A stretch of 64,000 nucleotides of DNA from NCBI GenBank assembly GCA_045106555.1, contig JBGCET010000010.1, forward strand, positions 1 to 64,000, read 5' to 3'. Below the pieces are notes generated by a model. It did no database searches. It was not told where the DNA came from and saw nothing but the letters and a program-made list of their open reading frames with translations. Position numbers and translations under genes: made by a program. Source of the DNA: JANQOZ01 sp045106555. Its GTDB lineage: Bacteria; Pseudomonadota; Gammaproteobacteria; Xanthomonadales; SZUA-38. Below are positions 24,679 through 33,549 of the stretch, in pieces (positions within the stretch are counted from its first letter, which is position 1; each line of letters starts with the position of its first letter).

Positions 24679-25899
24679 ATGGCCACGAAAGCAGCCGATT
24701 TACCCATCTTTAACTGGGAAGGTACCGACAAACGCGGTGCCAAAATTAAGGGCGAGCAGTCTGCCAAGAACGTAAACTTGGTGAAAGCCGATCTCAGGCG
24801 GCAAGGGATAAACCCCACTAAGGTCCGAAAGAAATCCAAACCGCTTTTGGGTGGTGCCGGGTCACCCATCAAACCGCAGGAAATCGCCATATTTTCCCGC
24901 CAATTGGCAACCATGATGCAAGCAGGCGTTCCGCTGGTACAAGGTTTCGATATCGTAGCGGGCGGGCAGTCAAATCCACGCATGCGCGATATGCTTGTTG
25001 ATATCAAGAACAATATTGAGGCGGGCTCTACGCTCAGTGAGTCACTGGGTAAACACCCCGTCCAGTTTGATGAGCTATATGTCAATCTGGTTGCCGCGGG
25101 CGAACAGGCAGGTGTACTCGATACCCTTCTGGACGAAATCGCCACCTACAAAGAACGCACCGAGGAAATTAAGGCAAAGATCAAAAAAGCGATGTTTTAC
25201 CCAACAGCCGTCATCGGTGTTGCCATGATTGTTACCCTGATCCTTCTGGTATTCGTTGTGCCGCAATTTCAGGGGATTTTTGAAGATGCCGGAGCGGACT
25301 TACCCGCATTCACGCAGATGATTATCAACATCTCCAACTGGCTGCAGGAAAGCGGATGGATATTAGGCGTGGGGTTCGCGGTGACGGTCGGAACGATAAT
25401 TTTCTTCAAGAAACGCTCTCGGCCGTTCAATCACTTCCTCGACCGCCTGGTATTAAAATTACCGGTCATCGGAAGCATCATGCACAACTCGGCCATTGCC
25501 CGGTTTGCCCGAACCCTGGCCACCACTTTCGCGGCCGGTGTGCCCTTGGTTGATGCGCTGGAAACCGTCTCTGGCGCAACCGGTAACTCTGTCTATGGGA
25601 ACGCCGTAAAACGCATCAAGGACGACGTATCTGTAGGCCATCAGTTACAGCTGGCGATGCGTCAGGTCGACCTCTTCCCGCACATGGTCATTCAAATGAC
25701 GGCCATTGGCGAAGAGTCTGGCGCCCTGGACCAAATGCTGTCCAAAGTGGCGGATTTCTATGAGGCAGAGGTGAGCAACGCGGTTGATGCTCTCAGCAGC
25801 CTGCTGGAACCTCTGATTATGGTCATCATTGGCGGCTTGGTGGGTAGCCTGGTTGTGGGCATGTATCTGCCGATCTTCAAACTGGCGGCAACCGTCTGA
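24679..25899 (+). CDS. pilC: Type IV pilus inner membrane platform protein PilC
   Basis: Polytopic inner membrane protein of 406 residues that links PilB to the growing pilus. It has two GspF repeats. The first begins IFSRQLATMMQAGVPLVQGF and the second IARFARTLATTFAAGVPLVD; each is followed by a membrane segment (FYPTAVIGVAMIVTLILLVF and the C-terminal LIMVIIGGLVGSLVVGMYLP). A third membrane helix (ILGVGFAVTVGTIIFF) lies between. Follows pilB after 3 bases, so it is cotranscribed. Confidence 0.96.
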   Translation: MATKAADLPIFNWEGTDKRGAKIKGEQSAKNVNLVKADLRRQGINPTKVRKKSKPLLGGAGSPIKPQEIAIFSRQLATMMQAGVPLVQGFDIVAGGQSNPRMRDMLVDIKNNIEAGSTLSESLGKHPVQFDELYVNLVAAGEQAGVLDTLLDEIATYKERTEEIKAKIKKAMFYPTAVIGVAMIVTLILLVFVVPQFQGIFEDAGADLPAFTQMIINISNWLQESGWILGVGFAVTVGTIIFFKKRSRPFNHFLDRLVLKLPVIGSIMHNSAIARFARTLATTFAAGVPLVDALETVSGATGNSVYGNAVKRIKDDVSVGHQLQLAMRQVDLFPHMVIQMTAIGEESGALDQMLSKVADFYEAEVSNAVDALSSLLEPLIMVIIGGLVGSLVVGMYLPIFKLAATV

Positions 25900-25941
25900 T
25901 CAACCACAGCGACTCCCTGGGGGGTCGCTCGGAAACCGCCG

Positions 25942-26808
25942 ATGATTGAATTGCTTCAATCCAGCCCAGCGCTTTGGACAGGAGTCGTTTTTGTTTACTC
26001 TCTGCTCATAGGAAGCTTTCTAAACGTGGTCATACTCCGCCTGCCGGCAAAGATGGAGCATGAATGGAAGGCACAGGCCCGCGAGCTGCTAGAGGTAGCG
26101 CCGACTGATCAGGCGCAACCTGGTGGCCTGGTGTTGGACCGCTCCGCCTGTCCGAAATGTGGCACACAGTTGCGCTGGTTCCATAACATTCCGGTGGTTA
26201 GCTACCTGGTGTTGCGTGGCAAATGTTCCCAATGCGATAAAAAGATCTCACTCCAGTATCCAGCGGTGGAACTGCTAACCGCAGCGGCGAGCGCCATCGT
26301 TGCACTGAAGTTCGGGATGGACTGGGCGGTGTTGCCTGCACTGGTACTGACCTGGACGCTGATCGCCTTAAGCGGCATCGATATTCGCCATCAGCTGTTG
26401 CCGGACAGCATGACCTATCCGCTGCTTTGGCTGGGACTGTTGCTCAGCACGAAATCCGTTTTCGTCTCCCCGGTGGACGCCATTATTGGCGCGTCGGTGG
26501 GATATTTAAGCCTGTGGACCGTCTACCATCTGTTTCGCCTGATTACCGGCAAAGAAGGCATGGGTTACGGCGACTTCAAGCTTCTAGCGGTGTTCGGTGC
26601 ATGGCTTGGATGGCAATCCATTCCGCTGGTGATCATTTTATCCTCGCTGGTCGGCGCGATCGTCGGAATCGCAATGATTGTCGTAGCCGGGCGCGATAAG
26701 AGCCTGCCGATGCCGTTCGGCCCATTTATCGCCGCCGCCGGCTGGATCGCTTTACTGTGGGGCAATCAGTTGACTGACATGTACCTGACGTTTAGTGGAT
26801 TGAACTGA
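25942..26808 (+). CDS. pilD: Prepilin peptidase / N-methyltransferase
   Basis: Bifunctional membrane aspartic protease that cleaves the pilin leader and methylates the new N-terminal Phe. The cytoplasmic N-terminal loop has both Cys pairs (SACPKCGTQLRWFHNIP and GKCSQCDKK), seen in the full bifunctional form. The catalytic aspartates lie in SGIDIRHQLLPD and GMGYGDFKLLA, the second being the GxGYGD motif. About eight membrane segments in 288 residues. It will process both tandem pilins encoded upstream. Lies 42 bases after pilC, with an imperfect GC-rich hairpin between. Confidence 0.95.
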   Translation: MIELLQSSPALWTGVVFVYSLLIGSFLNVVILRLPAKMEHEWKAQARELLEVAPTDQAQPGGLVLDRSACPKCGTQLRWFHNIPVVSYLVLRGKCSQCDKKISLQYPAVELLTAAASAIVALKFGMDWAVLPALVLTWTLIALSGIDIRHQLLPDSMTYPLLWLGLLLSTKSVFVSPVDAIIGASVGYLSLWTVYHLFRLITGKEGMGYGDFKLLAVFGAWLGWQSIPLVIILSSLVGAIVGIAMIVVAGRDKSLPMPFGPFIAAAGWIALLWGNQLTDMYLTFSGLN

Positions 26809-26885
26809 TCTGTGGCTTCACACCAACAACAGTTTTGAGATAATTTCCAGGGAACCTAATCAAGGACAATAGGAGCTTTAGTGAC

Positions 26886-27629
26886 ATGACTCGGTGGAAG
26901 GCAGCAGGTATACATCTGGTTATCAGTATTATCGTCGCGATTGGCGCAATGATTTTGATGGTCGGCGTCATGTATCCGTGGGAGTTCTTTACTGTCAGCG
27001 GTGGACACAAACTCCTGGCCATTATGTTGTTTGTGGATATTGTCATCGGCCCCTTACTCACGCTTGTGGTGTTTAAGACCGGAAAGAAGAGCTTGAAAAT
27101 GGATCTGACGGTCATCGCTTTGCTCCAGGTGGCCGCATTGGTTTATGGGATGTGGAACGTCGTTCAGGCAAGGCCCGTGTTCTTGGTCCATGTTGGAGAT
27201 CGTTTTTATCTTGTTAGAGCCACCGAAATAACGCCGGAGGAGTTGGCTAAAGGTAAAGAACCTCGCTTTCGACGACTGTCTTGGACCGGCCCGACACTGG
27301 CGGTAGCCCTGCAGCCCAAAAATGTCGACCGTCAGGGCGACCTGATTGCTTCTGCCCTGGGAGGCAGAGACTTTGACCAGTACCCGGAAACCTATGCTGA
27401 TTACAAAGAGAATGCCGCCACGGTGTTGGACCGCGTTCTGAACACCGAAGAGGTGCTGGCGAAACTGCCGGAGGAAACCCAGGCGATCAAACGATACCTG
27501 GAAAGTAATAACCTTGAGAGCTCACAGACACGCATCATTCCACTCAAGGTGGGCGTCACTTACCTTAGCGCGTTGGTAGACGCCCAATCTGCCGAAATAC
27601 TCAAGATCTTTCCCGTTGATCCCTGGTAA
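26886..27629 (+). CDS. TfpX/TfpZ-family type IV pilin accessory protein
   Basis: A 247-residue membrane protein with hydrophobic segments at about residues 8-32, 45-63 and 74-94 (IHLVISIIVAIGAMILMVGV, LLAIMLFVDIVIGPLLTLVV, VIALLQVAALVYGMW), then a soluble periplasmic domain of about 150 residues. YPWEFFTVSGGHKLL and the GPLLTL stretch resemble the TfpX/TfpZ family, known in Pseudomonas and Acinetobacter as accessory factors specific to certain pilin alleles. It is normally next to the pilin gene; here it is after pilD. AGGAG lies 10 bases before the ATG. Overlaps the next gene by 14 bases. Confidence 0.8.
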   Translation: MTRWKAAGIHLVISIIVAIGAMILMVGVMYPWEFFTVSGGHKLLAIMLFVDIVIGPLLTLVVFKTGKKSLKMDLTVIALLQVAALVYGMWNVVQARPVFLVHVGDRFYLVRATEITPEELAKGKEPRFRRLSWTGPTLAVALQPKNVDRQGDLIASALGGRDFDQYPETYADYKENAATVLDRVLNTEEVLAKLPEETQAIKRYLESNNLESSQTRIIPLKVGVTYLSALVDAQSAEILKIFPVDPW

Positions 27630-28245
27630 CGAACACCAAGGTGCCGGTTATACCGTTGGCTTGACCGGCGGCATCGCCTCGGGCAAAAGTACCGCCGCGG
27701 AGTTTTTCGCCCAGTTGGGCATCAACGTGATTGATACCGATCAAATCGCGCGTCAGGTTGTTGGATTGGGGACCAGCGGCCTATCGAGCATCCGCAAGGA
27801 ATTTGGCTCGACGGTGATCAATGAGAACGGAGAACTTGACCGAAAAGCCATGGGTGCAGTGGTTTTCGCAGATGCCAACGCACGCCAGGCTCTGGAGTCC
27901 ATTGTTCACCCCCTGATCTGGCAAGAGGTAACGCGACTGCAAGCCATCAGCAATAGCGTTTACTGCGTCATCGATGTTCCACTGCTGGTGGAGTCTGGCC
28001 GCCTCCAGCAGTACGATCGAATCGTTGTTGTTGATATATCTCCCGCGGTTCAGCGCTCTCGCCTGCAGGCGCGGGATGATCGCAGTGATCAGGAAATTGA
28101 CCAAATCCTTGCCGCGCAGGCGAGCCGCGAGCAACGACTGGCCGTGGCTGACGATGTACTGGACAATAACCTTACAAAAGCAAACCTCCTCAGTCAGGTT
28201 GAGGCACTGGATAAAAAACTGCGTACATTAGCCACCCAACGGTAG
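27616..28245 (+). CDS. coaE: Dephospho-CoA kinase
   Basis: Phosphorylates dephospho-CoA in the last step of coenzyme A synthesis. P-loop GLTGGIASGKST (Lys24), the DTDQIARQV segment and DVPLLVESG, then a lid and adenine-binding C-terminal part. 209 residues, of normal size. No ATG or GTG is in frame before the P-loop; TTG at 27616 is the best start and overlaps the previous gene by 14 bases, so translational coupling is likely. pilD near coaE is a conserved neighbourhood in pseudomonads, here with a TfpZ-like gene inserted between. Confidence 0.93.
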   Translation: MIPGNEHQGAGYTVGLTGGIASGKSTAAEFFAQLGINVIDTDQIARQVVGLGTSGLSSIRKEFGSTVINENGELDRKAMGAVVFADANARQALESIVHPLIWQEVTRLQAISNSVYCVIDVPLLVESGRLQQYDRIVVVDISPAVQRSRLQARDDRSDQEIDQILAAQASREQRLAVADDVLDNNLTKANLLSQVEALDKKLRTLATQR

Positions 28246-28459
28246 TATGTGGCGTACACGCAGCACTAAAGCCTAAACCTCCACTGCACGCCATACCGGG
28301 CGGCGCCAGAAAACCTGTATTGGCCCGTTATTTCTGTTATTGTCGCGCCCCTGATTGACCCGCAATCAACGCAATTTCGCATCCGACACAGGCTGATCGG
28401 TTACTGCGCTTGCTTTAACAGCCAGCCTGAACCCCAAAGTGACCGCAGGACAAACCACC

Positions 28460-29734
28460 ATGCAATTTGATCAACTTGGTCTCGCGCCAGAACTGCTGCG
28501 AGCCGTCAGCGACCAGGGCTATACCACAGCAACCCCGGTCCAGAGCCAAGCCATCCCGGCGATTTTGCAGGGCAGCGACATGCTCGCGGCGGCCCAAACG
28601 GGTACCGGAAAAACGGCCGGCTTTACGCTTCCCATGCTGCAAAGGTTGGTTTGCGATCGCAACGCCAATGGTAAGGTGTCCGGGCTCATCTTGACCCCAA
28701 CTCGCGAACTTGCGGCTCAAGTTCATCAATCGGTTAAAGACTACGGCCAGCACCTGAATTTTCGTTCAGTGGAAATTTTCGGCGGCGTCAGCATTCGGCC
28801 TCAACAGACCCAAATGCGCCGAGGAATGGACATAGTGGTAGCCACCCCCGGTCGCCTGCTTGATCACATGCAGCAGCGCACAATCAACTTGGCCGATTTA
28901 AAAATGTTGGTGTTGGACGAAGCCGACCGCATGCTGGATATGGGTTTTATCCATGATATTCGGCGCATCGTAAAAGCGGCGCCGGCCAAACGGCAGACGC
29001 TGATGTTCTCGGCCACATTTTCCAAAGATATTCGCAAGCTGGCCAAAGATTTTCTGGTCAACCCGGTTGAGGTTCAGGTCGCGGCAAGCAATTCCACCGC
29101 CGAACGTGTAACTCAACGTGTGTATCCGGTAGACAAGGGTCGGAAGCGCGAGCTGCTGTCGGAACTCATCGGCCAGGGAAACTGGCAACAAGTTCTGGTC
29201 TTTACTCGCACCAAACACGGTGCCAATCGGCTCGCAAAACAGCTGGGCATTGATGGCATTGAAGCCATGGCGATTCACGGCAACAAGAGCCAAGGCGCCC
29301 GAACCCGAGCTCTGGCTGACTTTAAGTCAGGCGCTGTCCGGGTGCTGGTAGCCACCGATATTGCCGCTCGGGGGCTGGATATTGAAAAGCTGCCCCATGT
29401 CGTGAACTATGAATTACCCATGGCGGCCGAGGACTATGTCCACAGGATCGGCCGAACCGCACGCGCGGGTCAGCAGGGCGAAGCTATATCGCTTTATTGC
29501 ATCGACGAAGAACGCCATCTGCGAGATATTGAAAGGCTGCTGAAATCCCCACTGGACCGGGTTATCAGACCAGGGTTTGAAGTGGACCCGTCCATAAAGG
29601 CTCAACCGCCGGCCAAGCCTGGTCAGGGTCGGAGAAAATCATCCTCAGGCCCATCACGAGGGCGCGGAAAAGCCAAGCACCGCGGGCCCTCAGGCCGAGG
29701 GTCAAACCAACGAACACGAAGAAAACAGGCATAA
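28460..29734 (+). CDS. DEAD-box RNA helicase, RhlE-like
   Basis: ATP-dependent RNA helicase with all motifs: Q motif (ATPVQSQAIP), I (AQTGTGKT), Ia (PTRELAAQ), Ib (TPGR), II (DEAD), III (SATF), IV (LVFTRTKHG), V (ATDIAARGLDI) and VI (YVHRIGRTARAG). After residue 370 a basic, disordered tail (GQGRRKSSSGPSRGRGKAKH) suits RNA binding. The RhlE subgroup is likely from FxxLGL at the start and the overall length (424 residues), though subgroups are hard to separate by eye. ATG 28460 is preferred to GTG 28439 because AGGA lies before it. Confidence 0.92.
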   Translation: MQFDQLGLAPELLRAVSDQGYTTATPVQSQAIPAILQGSDMLAAAQTGTGKTAGFTLPMLQRLVCDRNANGKVSGLILTPTRELAAQVHQSVKDYGQHLNFRSVEIFGGVSIRPQQTQMRRGMDIVVATPGRLLDHMQQRTINLADLKMLVLDEADRMLDMGFIHDIRRIVKAAPAKRQTLMFSATFSKDIRKLAKDFLVNPVEVQVAASNSTAERVTQRVYPVDKGRKRELLSELIGQGNWQQVLVFTRTKHGANRLAKQLGIDGIEAMAIHGNKSQGARTRALADFKSGAVRVLVATDIAARGLDIEKLPHVVNYELPMAAEDYVHRIGRTARAGQQGEAISLYCIDEERHLRDIERLLKSPLDRVIRPGFEVDPSIKAQPPAKPGQGRRKSSSGPSRGRGKAKHRGPSGRGSNQRTRRKQA

Positions 29735-30064
29735 ATCTGCGGCGGGAAACCGCAGTCGTCAGGATGATCAATGCGATGGCGTCGAGTGAAATGCTGGGCT
29801 CAACTGAGATAGGTTCCAAGGTGGGTCAATCGACTTTGACACCATTGTCAATCTGGATTGACAGATAAAAATGTAAGTTCGGGGATTTTTTATGAAGGCT
29901 TTATCTGAAAGGCCCCAATAAACCCTAAGAAACTGCTGTAGTTGTTGGACCTAACGGAAATTGGGTCACAGCCGGCTCAAATAATCGCCTTTTTTCCCTA
30001 TTTTTTATTAGATATGAGCGTCACGTTTTCTCGAGGCATTGCGAAGAAAAAAGCTTAGGTGTAA
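29735..30064. other. Gap before the B12-binding regulator gene
   Basis: This 330-base gap holds TTGACA-type half-sites at 29825-29863, including the PpsR-type palindrome, then AT-rich sequence with T runs (29990-30010) and AGGTG before the next start. A CTGCGG/CCGCAG hairpin just after the helicase stop (29737-29755) has no T run. I see no coding region. Confidence 0.6.
29846..29863. promoter_or_regulatory. Perfect 18-bp palindrome matching the PpsR/CrtJ operator
   Basis: TGTCAATCTGGATTGACA is an 8+2+8 perfect palindrome and matches TGTC-N10-GACA, the operator of the photosynthesis repressors PpsR and CrtJ. A second dyad, TTGACA-N4-TGTCAA, overlaps it at 29836-29851, so half-sites repeat across 29825-29863. 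The box is about 200 bases before a gene for an AerR/PpaA-like protein. Other regulators with TGACA half-sites are possible. Confidence 0.55.
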
Positions 30065-31039
30065 ATGTTGACTGACACCGGTCATTTAGCCATGATGCTA
30101 GTCAGAGGGGACAACAACAAGCAACGTCAGGGATTAGGACTGGCCTGCAGCGCTAGTAAGTTGCGCAAGTCGGACCTCTCTCGGGGAAACATTTTGCCGC
30201 TAGACACTTCAACGGTCCATGAGCCACTCGATCGAGACGCTTTCGCCCGAGCGCTCACCGTAAACGTTTCCCAGCAACAAAAGCTTTCTTCGGATGCACT
30301 CAGCACCCTTGCCCAAGAAGTCATAGAACGGCTATCCAGCAGGCTTGTGGCCGAAACGCCGCTGGAAGGTCAGCCCGATCCCGCGGAGCTGAATCGATTT
30401 TGTGATGCACTGATTGGCGAGGACGATACGGCTGCCGCCGACGTCGTGATGCAGGCCAGAATCGATGGAACGCCCATGGACGTCATCTACCTGGGTTATC
30501 TCGCAGGGGCCGCACGCCAGCTGGGCGAGCGCTGGGAATACGACCAAACCACTTTCATGGACATGACTCTGGCCGCCGGCAGAATTTACGCGATCATGCG
30601 CGGTCTGCGCAGAGTTTTTACGCTGCCTGCGCCGAATACTCGTCGCCATGCTCTCTTTGCGGGTTTGCCGGGGGACGATCACACGTTGGGCGTGGCCATG
30701 GCGGCAGACATGTTTCGTCAGAAAGGCTGGGATATTCAGCATGAAGCCCACCAGACCCACGATGAACTGGTAGAGTCGATCAAGAACAGCGATCACGCCA
30801 TCATCGGGCTATCCGCCAGCCGACCCGATTTACTGGTGCCCTTGGCACGACTGGTAGTGGCGGTTCGCATCGCAAAGCCTCACGGTTTTGTGATGATTAG
30901 CGGACACATCACCGAAATGGAGCCCGATGTGGTCAATCTGGTCGATGGCGACAGTTTTGCCACCAGTGTTCCTGCCGCCTTGGCCCAGCTGGAACAGCTG
31001 ATTGCCGATCAGCAACAGTTCGCAAAGAGTGTCTCCTAA
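30065..31039 (+). CDS. Cobalamin-binding-domain regulator, AerR/PpaA-like
   Basis: A 324-residue soluble protein. Residues 80-185 look like the helical half of a vitamin B12-binding module (LGERWEYDQTTFMDMTLAAG), and residues 190-320 are a Rossmann-like B12 domain with DDHTLG (Asp204, His206, Gly209), matching DxHxxG, where His is the lower cobalt ligand. The cap motif W-x9-EH of CarH/LitR photoreceptors is not met (Met-Thr at the EH position). There is no DNA-binding domain, and the size and layout resemble AerR/PpaA, which bind cobalamin and antagonise CrtJ/PpsR. The N-terminal 60 residues are unlike anything I recognise. AGGTG lies 3 bases before the ATG, rather close. Function is inferred. 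Confidence 0.75.
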   Translation: MLTDTGHLAMMLVRGDNNKQRQGLGLACSASKLRKSDLSRGNILPLDTSTVHEPLDRDAFARALTVNVSQQQKLSSDALSTLAQEVIERLSSRLVAETPLEGQPDPAELNRFCDALIGEDDTAAADVVMQARIDGTPMDVIYLGYLAGAARQLGERWEYDQTTFMDMTLAAGRIYAIMRGLRRVFTLPAPNTRRHALFAGLPGDDHTLGVAMAADMFRQKGWDIQHEAHQTHDELVESIKNSDHAIIGLSASRPDLLVPLARLVVAVRIAKPHGFVMISGHITEMEPDVVNLVDGDSFATSVPAALAQLEQLIADQQQFAKSVS

Positions 31040-31134
31040 ACCACGCTGAGTTGAGTGACTTTGGACGGTTGCATGTTCGTGTATATAACCCCGCCCGTGG
31101 GTTAAACTTCGGTTGCATGTTTCGGAGTAATGCC

Positions 31135-32274
31135 ATGAAATCCTTCCACCTGCCGCATCACCGCCTGGTCATTTTTCGGTGTTTTATACTGGCACCGCTG
31201 ATCGCTGGTACTCAACTGGCTAACGCCCAGACCACCATCAGCCTCTCGCCGACGCTGGACAACTCGGTGTTTGAAGAACTGTCGGACAATTCGGCCGGCG
31301 CGGAAGAAAACCTGTTTGTCGGCATCACCAACAATGGCGATGAACGTCGCGCGCTGATTGCTTTTCAGGATTTCAGTGCCATTGCGGCCAATTCAACCAT
31401 TACCGGTGTTGAGCTCACGGTCGCGGTTACTCGGGGGGTAGGACCAAGTATCGATGTTGCGCTTTTTGCCACAACCACCGCTTGGGGAGAGGGCTCGTCG
31501 AACCCTACTAACGCCGGCGGCCAGGGCGCCCCAGCGCAAGCCGGAGACGCCACCTGGGATGTGGCCATGTTTCCGCGTTCTGCCGCGACCTCCTGGCAAA
31601 CCCCTGGGGGCGATTTTGACCCCAATGAACTGTCACGGGCCAGCGTAGGTAGCAGTGGCACCGTCACATTCCCCAGCACAGCCCCATTGGTTGCACAGGT
31701 CCAGAATTGGCTGGATGGCGGCACAAACAGCGGATTGATATTGATCTCCCAGCTCAATCAGAATCGATCGGCCAAGCGACTGGGTTCTAGGGAAAATGGC
31801 AGCCCCGCTAACCGACCAACGCTTGAGGTCACGTATACTACTGCTGCAGCGACCCAGCCCCTTAGCGCCTCCGGACTATGGTTTGATGCCAGCGTTCCTG
31901 GTGACGGCTTCAATGTGATTGAGTCGCCGCAATCGCCAGGACAAAAGGGCGGAAGTGTTGGCCCCAATAACATTACTGTTTTCTATTTTGGTTACGACGC
32001 CTCCGGCGCAAGACTATGGCTCGTGTCCGACACCATCCCGGGCCCCTTCCGACAAAATGAAGCACTATCGTTTCCCATGCTGGTCGGAGGCACATCTGGC
32101 AATTTTCAAACACCGGCGCCGGGATCAGAGTTAACTAACTGGGGGACGCTGGAGGTAACACTGAGCGACTGCGTGAGCGGCACTTTTCAGCTAAATGGCG
32201 CCGACGGTAACAAACGGTTTGAAGCCAGTCAGTTGACAGCTGTCGACGGACTGAACTGTTCAATTACCCGCTAA
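31135..32274 (+). CDS. Secreted protein with DNRLRE-like domain
   Basis: A 379-residue exported protein. The signal peptide (residues 1-27) ends LANAQTT. Residues 30-240 form an all-beta domain like DNRLRE/CBM6-type modules (SLSPTLDNSVFEELSDNSAG, then LIAFQDFSAIAANSTITGVE, ALFATTTAWGEGSSNP, LILISQLN, RPTLEVTY). Residues 245-379 form a second module with GLWFDASVPGDGFNVIESPQ, VFYFGYDASGARLWLVSDT and a C-terminal Cys pair (LSDCVSG, GLNCSIT), a Trp-rich pattern seen in secreted proteins of several gammaproteobacteria. The precise role is unknown; adhesion or surface structure is possible. GGAG lies seven bases before ATG 31135; the frame is open upstream to 31051 but lacks a signal peptide there. 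Confidence 0.8.
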   Translation: MKSFHLPHHRLVIFRCFILAPLIAGTQLANAQTTISLSPTLDNSVFEELSDNSAGAEENLFVGITNNGDERRALIAFQDFSAIAANSTITGVELTVAVTRGVGPSIDVALFATTTAWGEGSSNPTNAGGQGAPAQAGDATWDVAMFPRSAATSWQTPGGDFDPNELSRASVGSSGTVTFPSTAPLVAQVQNWLDGGTNSGLILISQLNQNRSAKRLGSRENGSPANRPTLEVTYTTAAATQPLSASGLWFDASVPGDGFNVIESPQSPGQKGGSVGPNNITVFYFGYDASGARLWLVSDTIPGPFRQNEALSFPMLVGGTSGNFQTPAPGSELTNWGTLEVTLSDCVSGTFQLNGADGNKRFEASQLTAVDGLNCSITR

Positions 32275-32289
32275 TTCGAGAAATCATTC

Positions 32290-33537
32290 ATGGAATCCGA
32301 CCTGCTGATTAAGGTTCTGTTGTCGACCGTTCTGGGATTCCTGGGCGGTTGGCTGGTAAAAACGGTGTTTGCCAATGGCAGGCTTAGGTCTGCTGAGCGA
32401 GACTGGGAGTTACAGCTGAAAAATGCCACCGAGGCACGAGATGTTGCAGCCCTAACGGTACGTCAGCTGCGGTCTCAGGTTGGCGAAATGGAGTCATCTT
32501 TTGCTGCCGTTGAGAAAGACATGACTCGCATTCGCGACTCCATGCAGGAAAGAGAGCGCTCTATCCATGGATTGCGAGAAGAAATGCTCCAGGCCAAGAG
32601 CAAAATCCAGGAGACCGATCGGCTGCGAGCAGCGCTGGCTGATCGCGACGAGAAACTGAAAAAGCTGGCATCGGTGCGTGCTGAACTGTTGAAGCGCACA
32701 GCCCAAAGCAGCGAACTGGAAGCGGCCCGGCTGGAAGTTGCCACCATGGCCCAAAGAGCCACCCAGCTTGAATCGGAGAATGCCGGTCTCAACGACATTT
32801 GTCAGCAGCTCAAGGTTCAGATAGAACAACTCAATGCCCAGCAGGCGGCCTTGATTGAAGCGGCAAGCGAAGCACAATCGGGGCAGCCGCCTCAGCCTAG
32901 CCAGGCCGAACACGACAGCCAGGCCGCAAAAATTGGCCAGCTGGAAAGCCAACTGAAAACGCGAGATCAAGCGCTGGCCCGACTGCAACAGGACTTCAGC
33001 GACTTTAAGGTGGTTGCTGAGCAGTCTCCTCACACCACCACCAGCGACAAGGAGCTTAGCCGTCGCTTGGAGGCACGAGATCAAACCATCAAAAAGCTTT
33101 ACGAGGAGCTTGAGAGCAGTCGGTTGCTACTGTCGAAATTTCAGCAGCGTATGAATGATATGGAGCAGGAGCACCGACGAACTAGCACCGGTCAATCGGC
33201 GCAAACCCCGCAACACAAACAGTCCACCGCTTCCCAGACACCGACGGACGCTGGACTCAAGCCTTCGCTTCAGGAGCGGCCTTCATCTCGCCAAGACATA
33301 CCGCTGTTCTACGACAAGCCTCCAACACTCATTGATGACTTAACCAACATCAAGGGGATTGGCCCAGTTTTGGCAAAAACGCTGAACGCCATGGGGATTT
33401 ATCAATTCGATCAGCTGGCGAATCTGAGCGAAGACGACGTGGTGACTGTCACGCACAAACTGCGGGGCTTCAAAGACCGTATCCATCGAGACGACTGGAT
33501 CAACCAGGCCAGGGAGCTCACTGGCAACAAGCGTTAG
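32290..33537 (+). CDS. Membrane-anchored coiled-coil protein with C-terminal helix-hairpin-helix
   Basis: A 415-residue protein. One N-terminal membrane segment (residues 5-28, IKVLLSTVLGFLGGWLVKTV) is followed by about 260 residues of coiled coil (heptads of Leu, Glu, Arg and Gln, from about 35 to 295). A Pro/Ser/Gln-rich linker leads to a C-terminal helix-hairpin-helix pair (DDLTNIKGIGPVLAKTLNAM, then GIYQFDQLANLSEDDVVTVT). Such a C-terminal domain, found in many proteobacterial proteins, resembles non-specific DNA-binding HhH. It might tether nucleic acid or a protein to the membrane. No specific function is known to me. Convergent with secA, 12 bases apart. Confidence 0.8.
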   Translation: MESDLLIKVLLSTVLGFLGGWLVKTVFANGRLRSAERDWELQLKNATEARDVAALTVRQLRSQVGEMESSFAAVEKDMTRIRDSMQERERSIHGLREEMLQAKSKIQETDRLRAALADRDEKLKKLASVRAELLKRTAQSSELEAARLEVATMAQRATQLESENAGLNDICQQLKVQIEQLNAQQAALIEAASEAQSGQPPQPSQAEHDSQAAKIGQLESQLKTRDQALARLQQDFSDFKVVAEQSPHTTTSDKELSRRLEARDQTIKKLYEELESSRLLLSKFQQRMNDMEQEHRRTSTGQSAQTPQHKQSTASQTPTDAGLKPSLQERPSSRQDIPLFYDKPPTLIDDLTNIKGIGPVLAKTLNAMGIYQFDQLANLSEDDVVTVTHKLRGFKDRIHRDDWINQARELTGNKR

Positions 33538-33549
33538 GAACCGGCCGAT

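Noticed and set aside
29858..29886. TTGACA as a -35 promoter element
   Set aside because: No -10 follows at 16-18 bases, and the hexamer is one arm of the PpsR-type palindrome.
30332..30796. Minus-strand 154-codon frame opposite the B12-binding protein
   Set aside because: Antisense shadow of a gene with a clear domain; no start signals.
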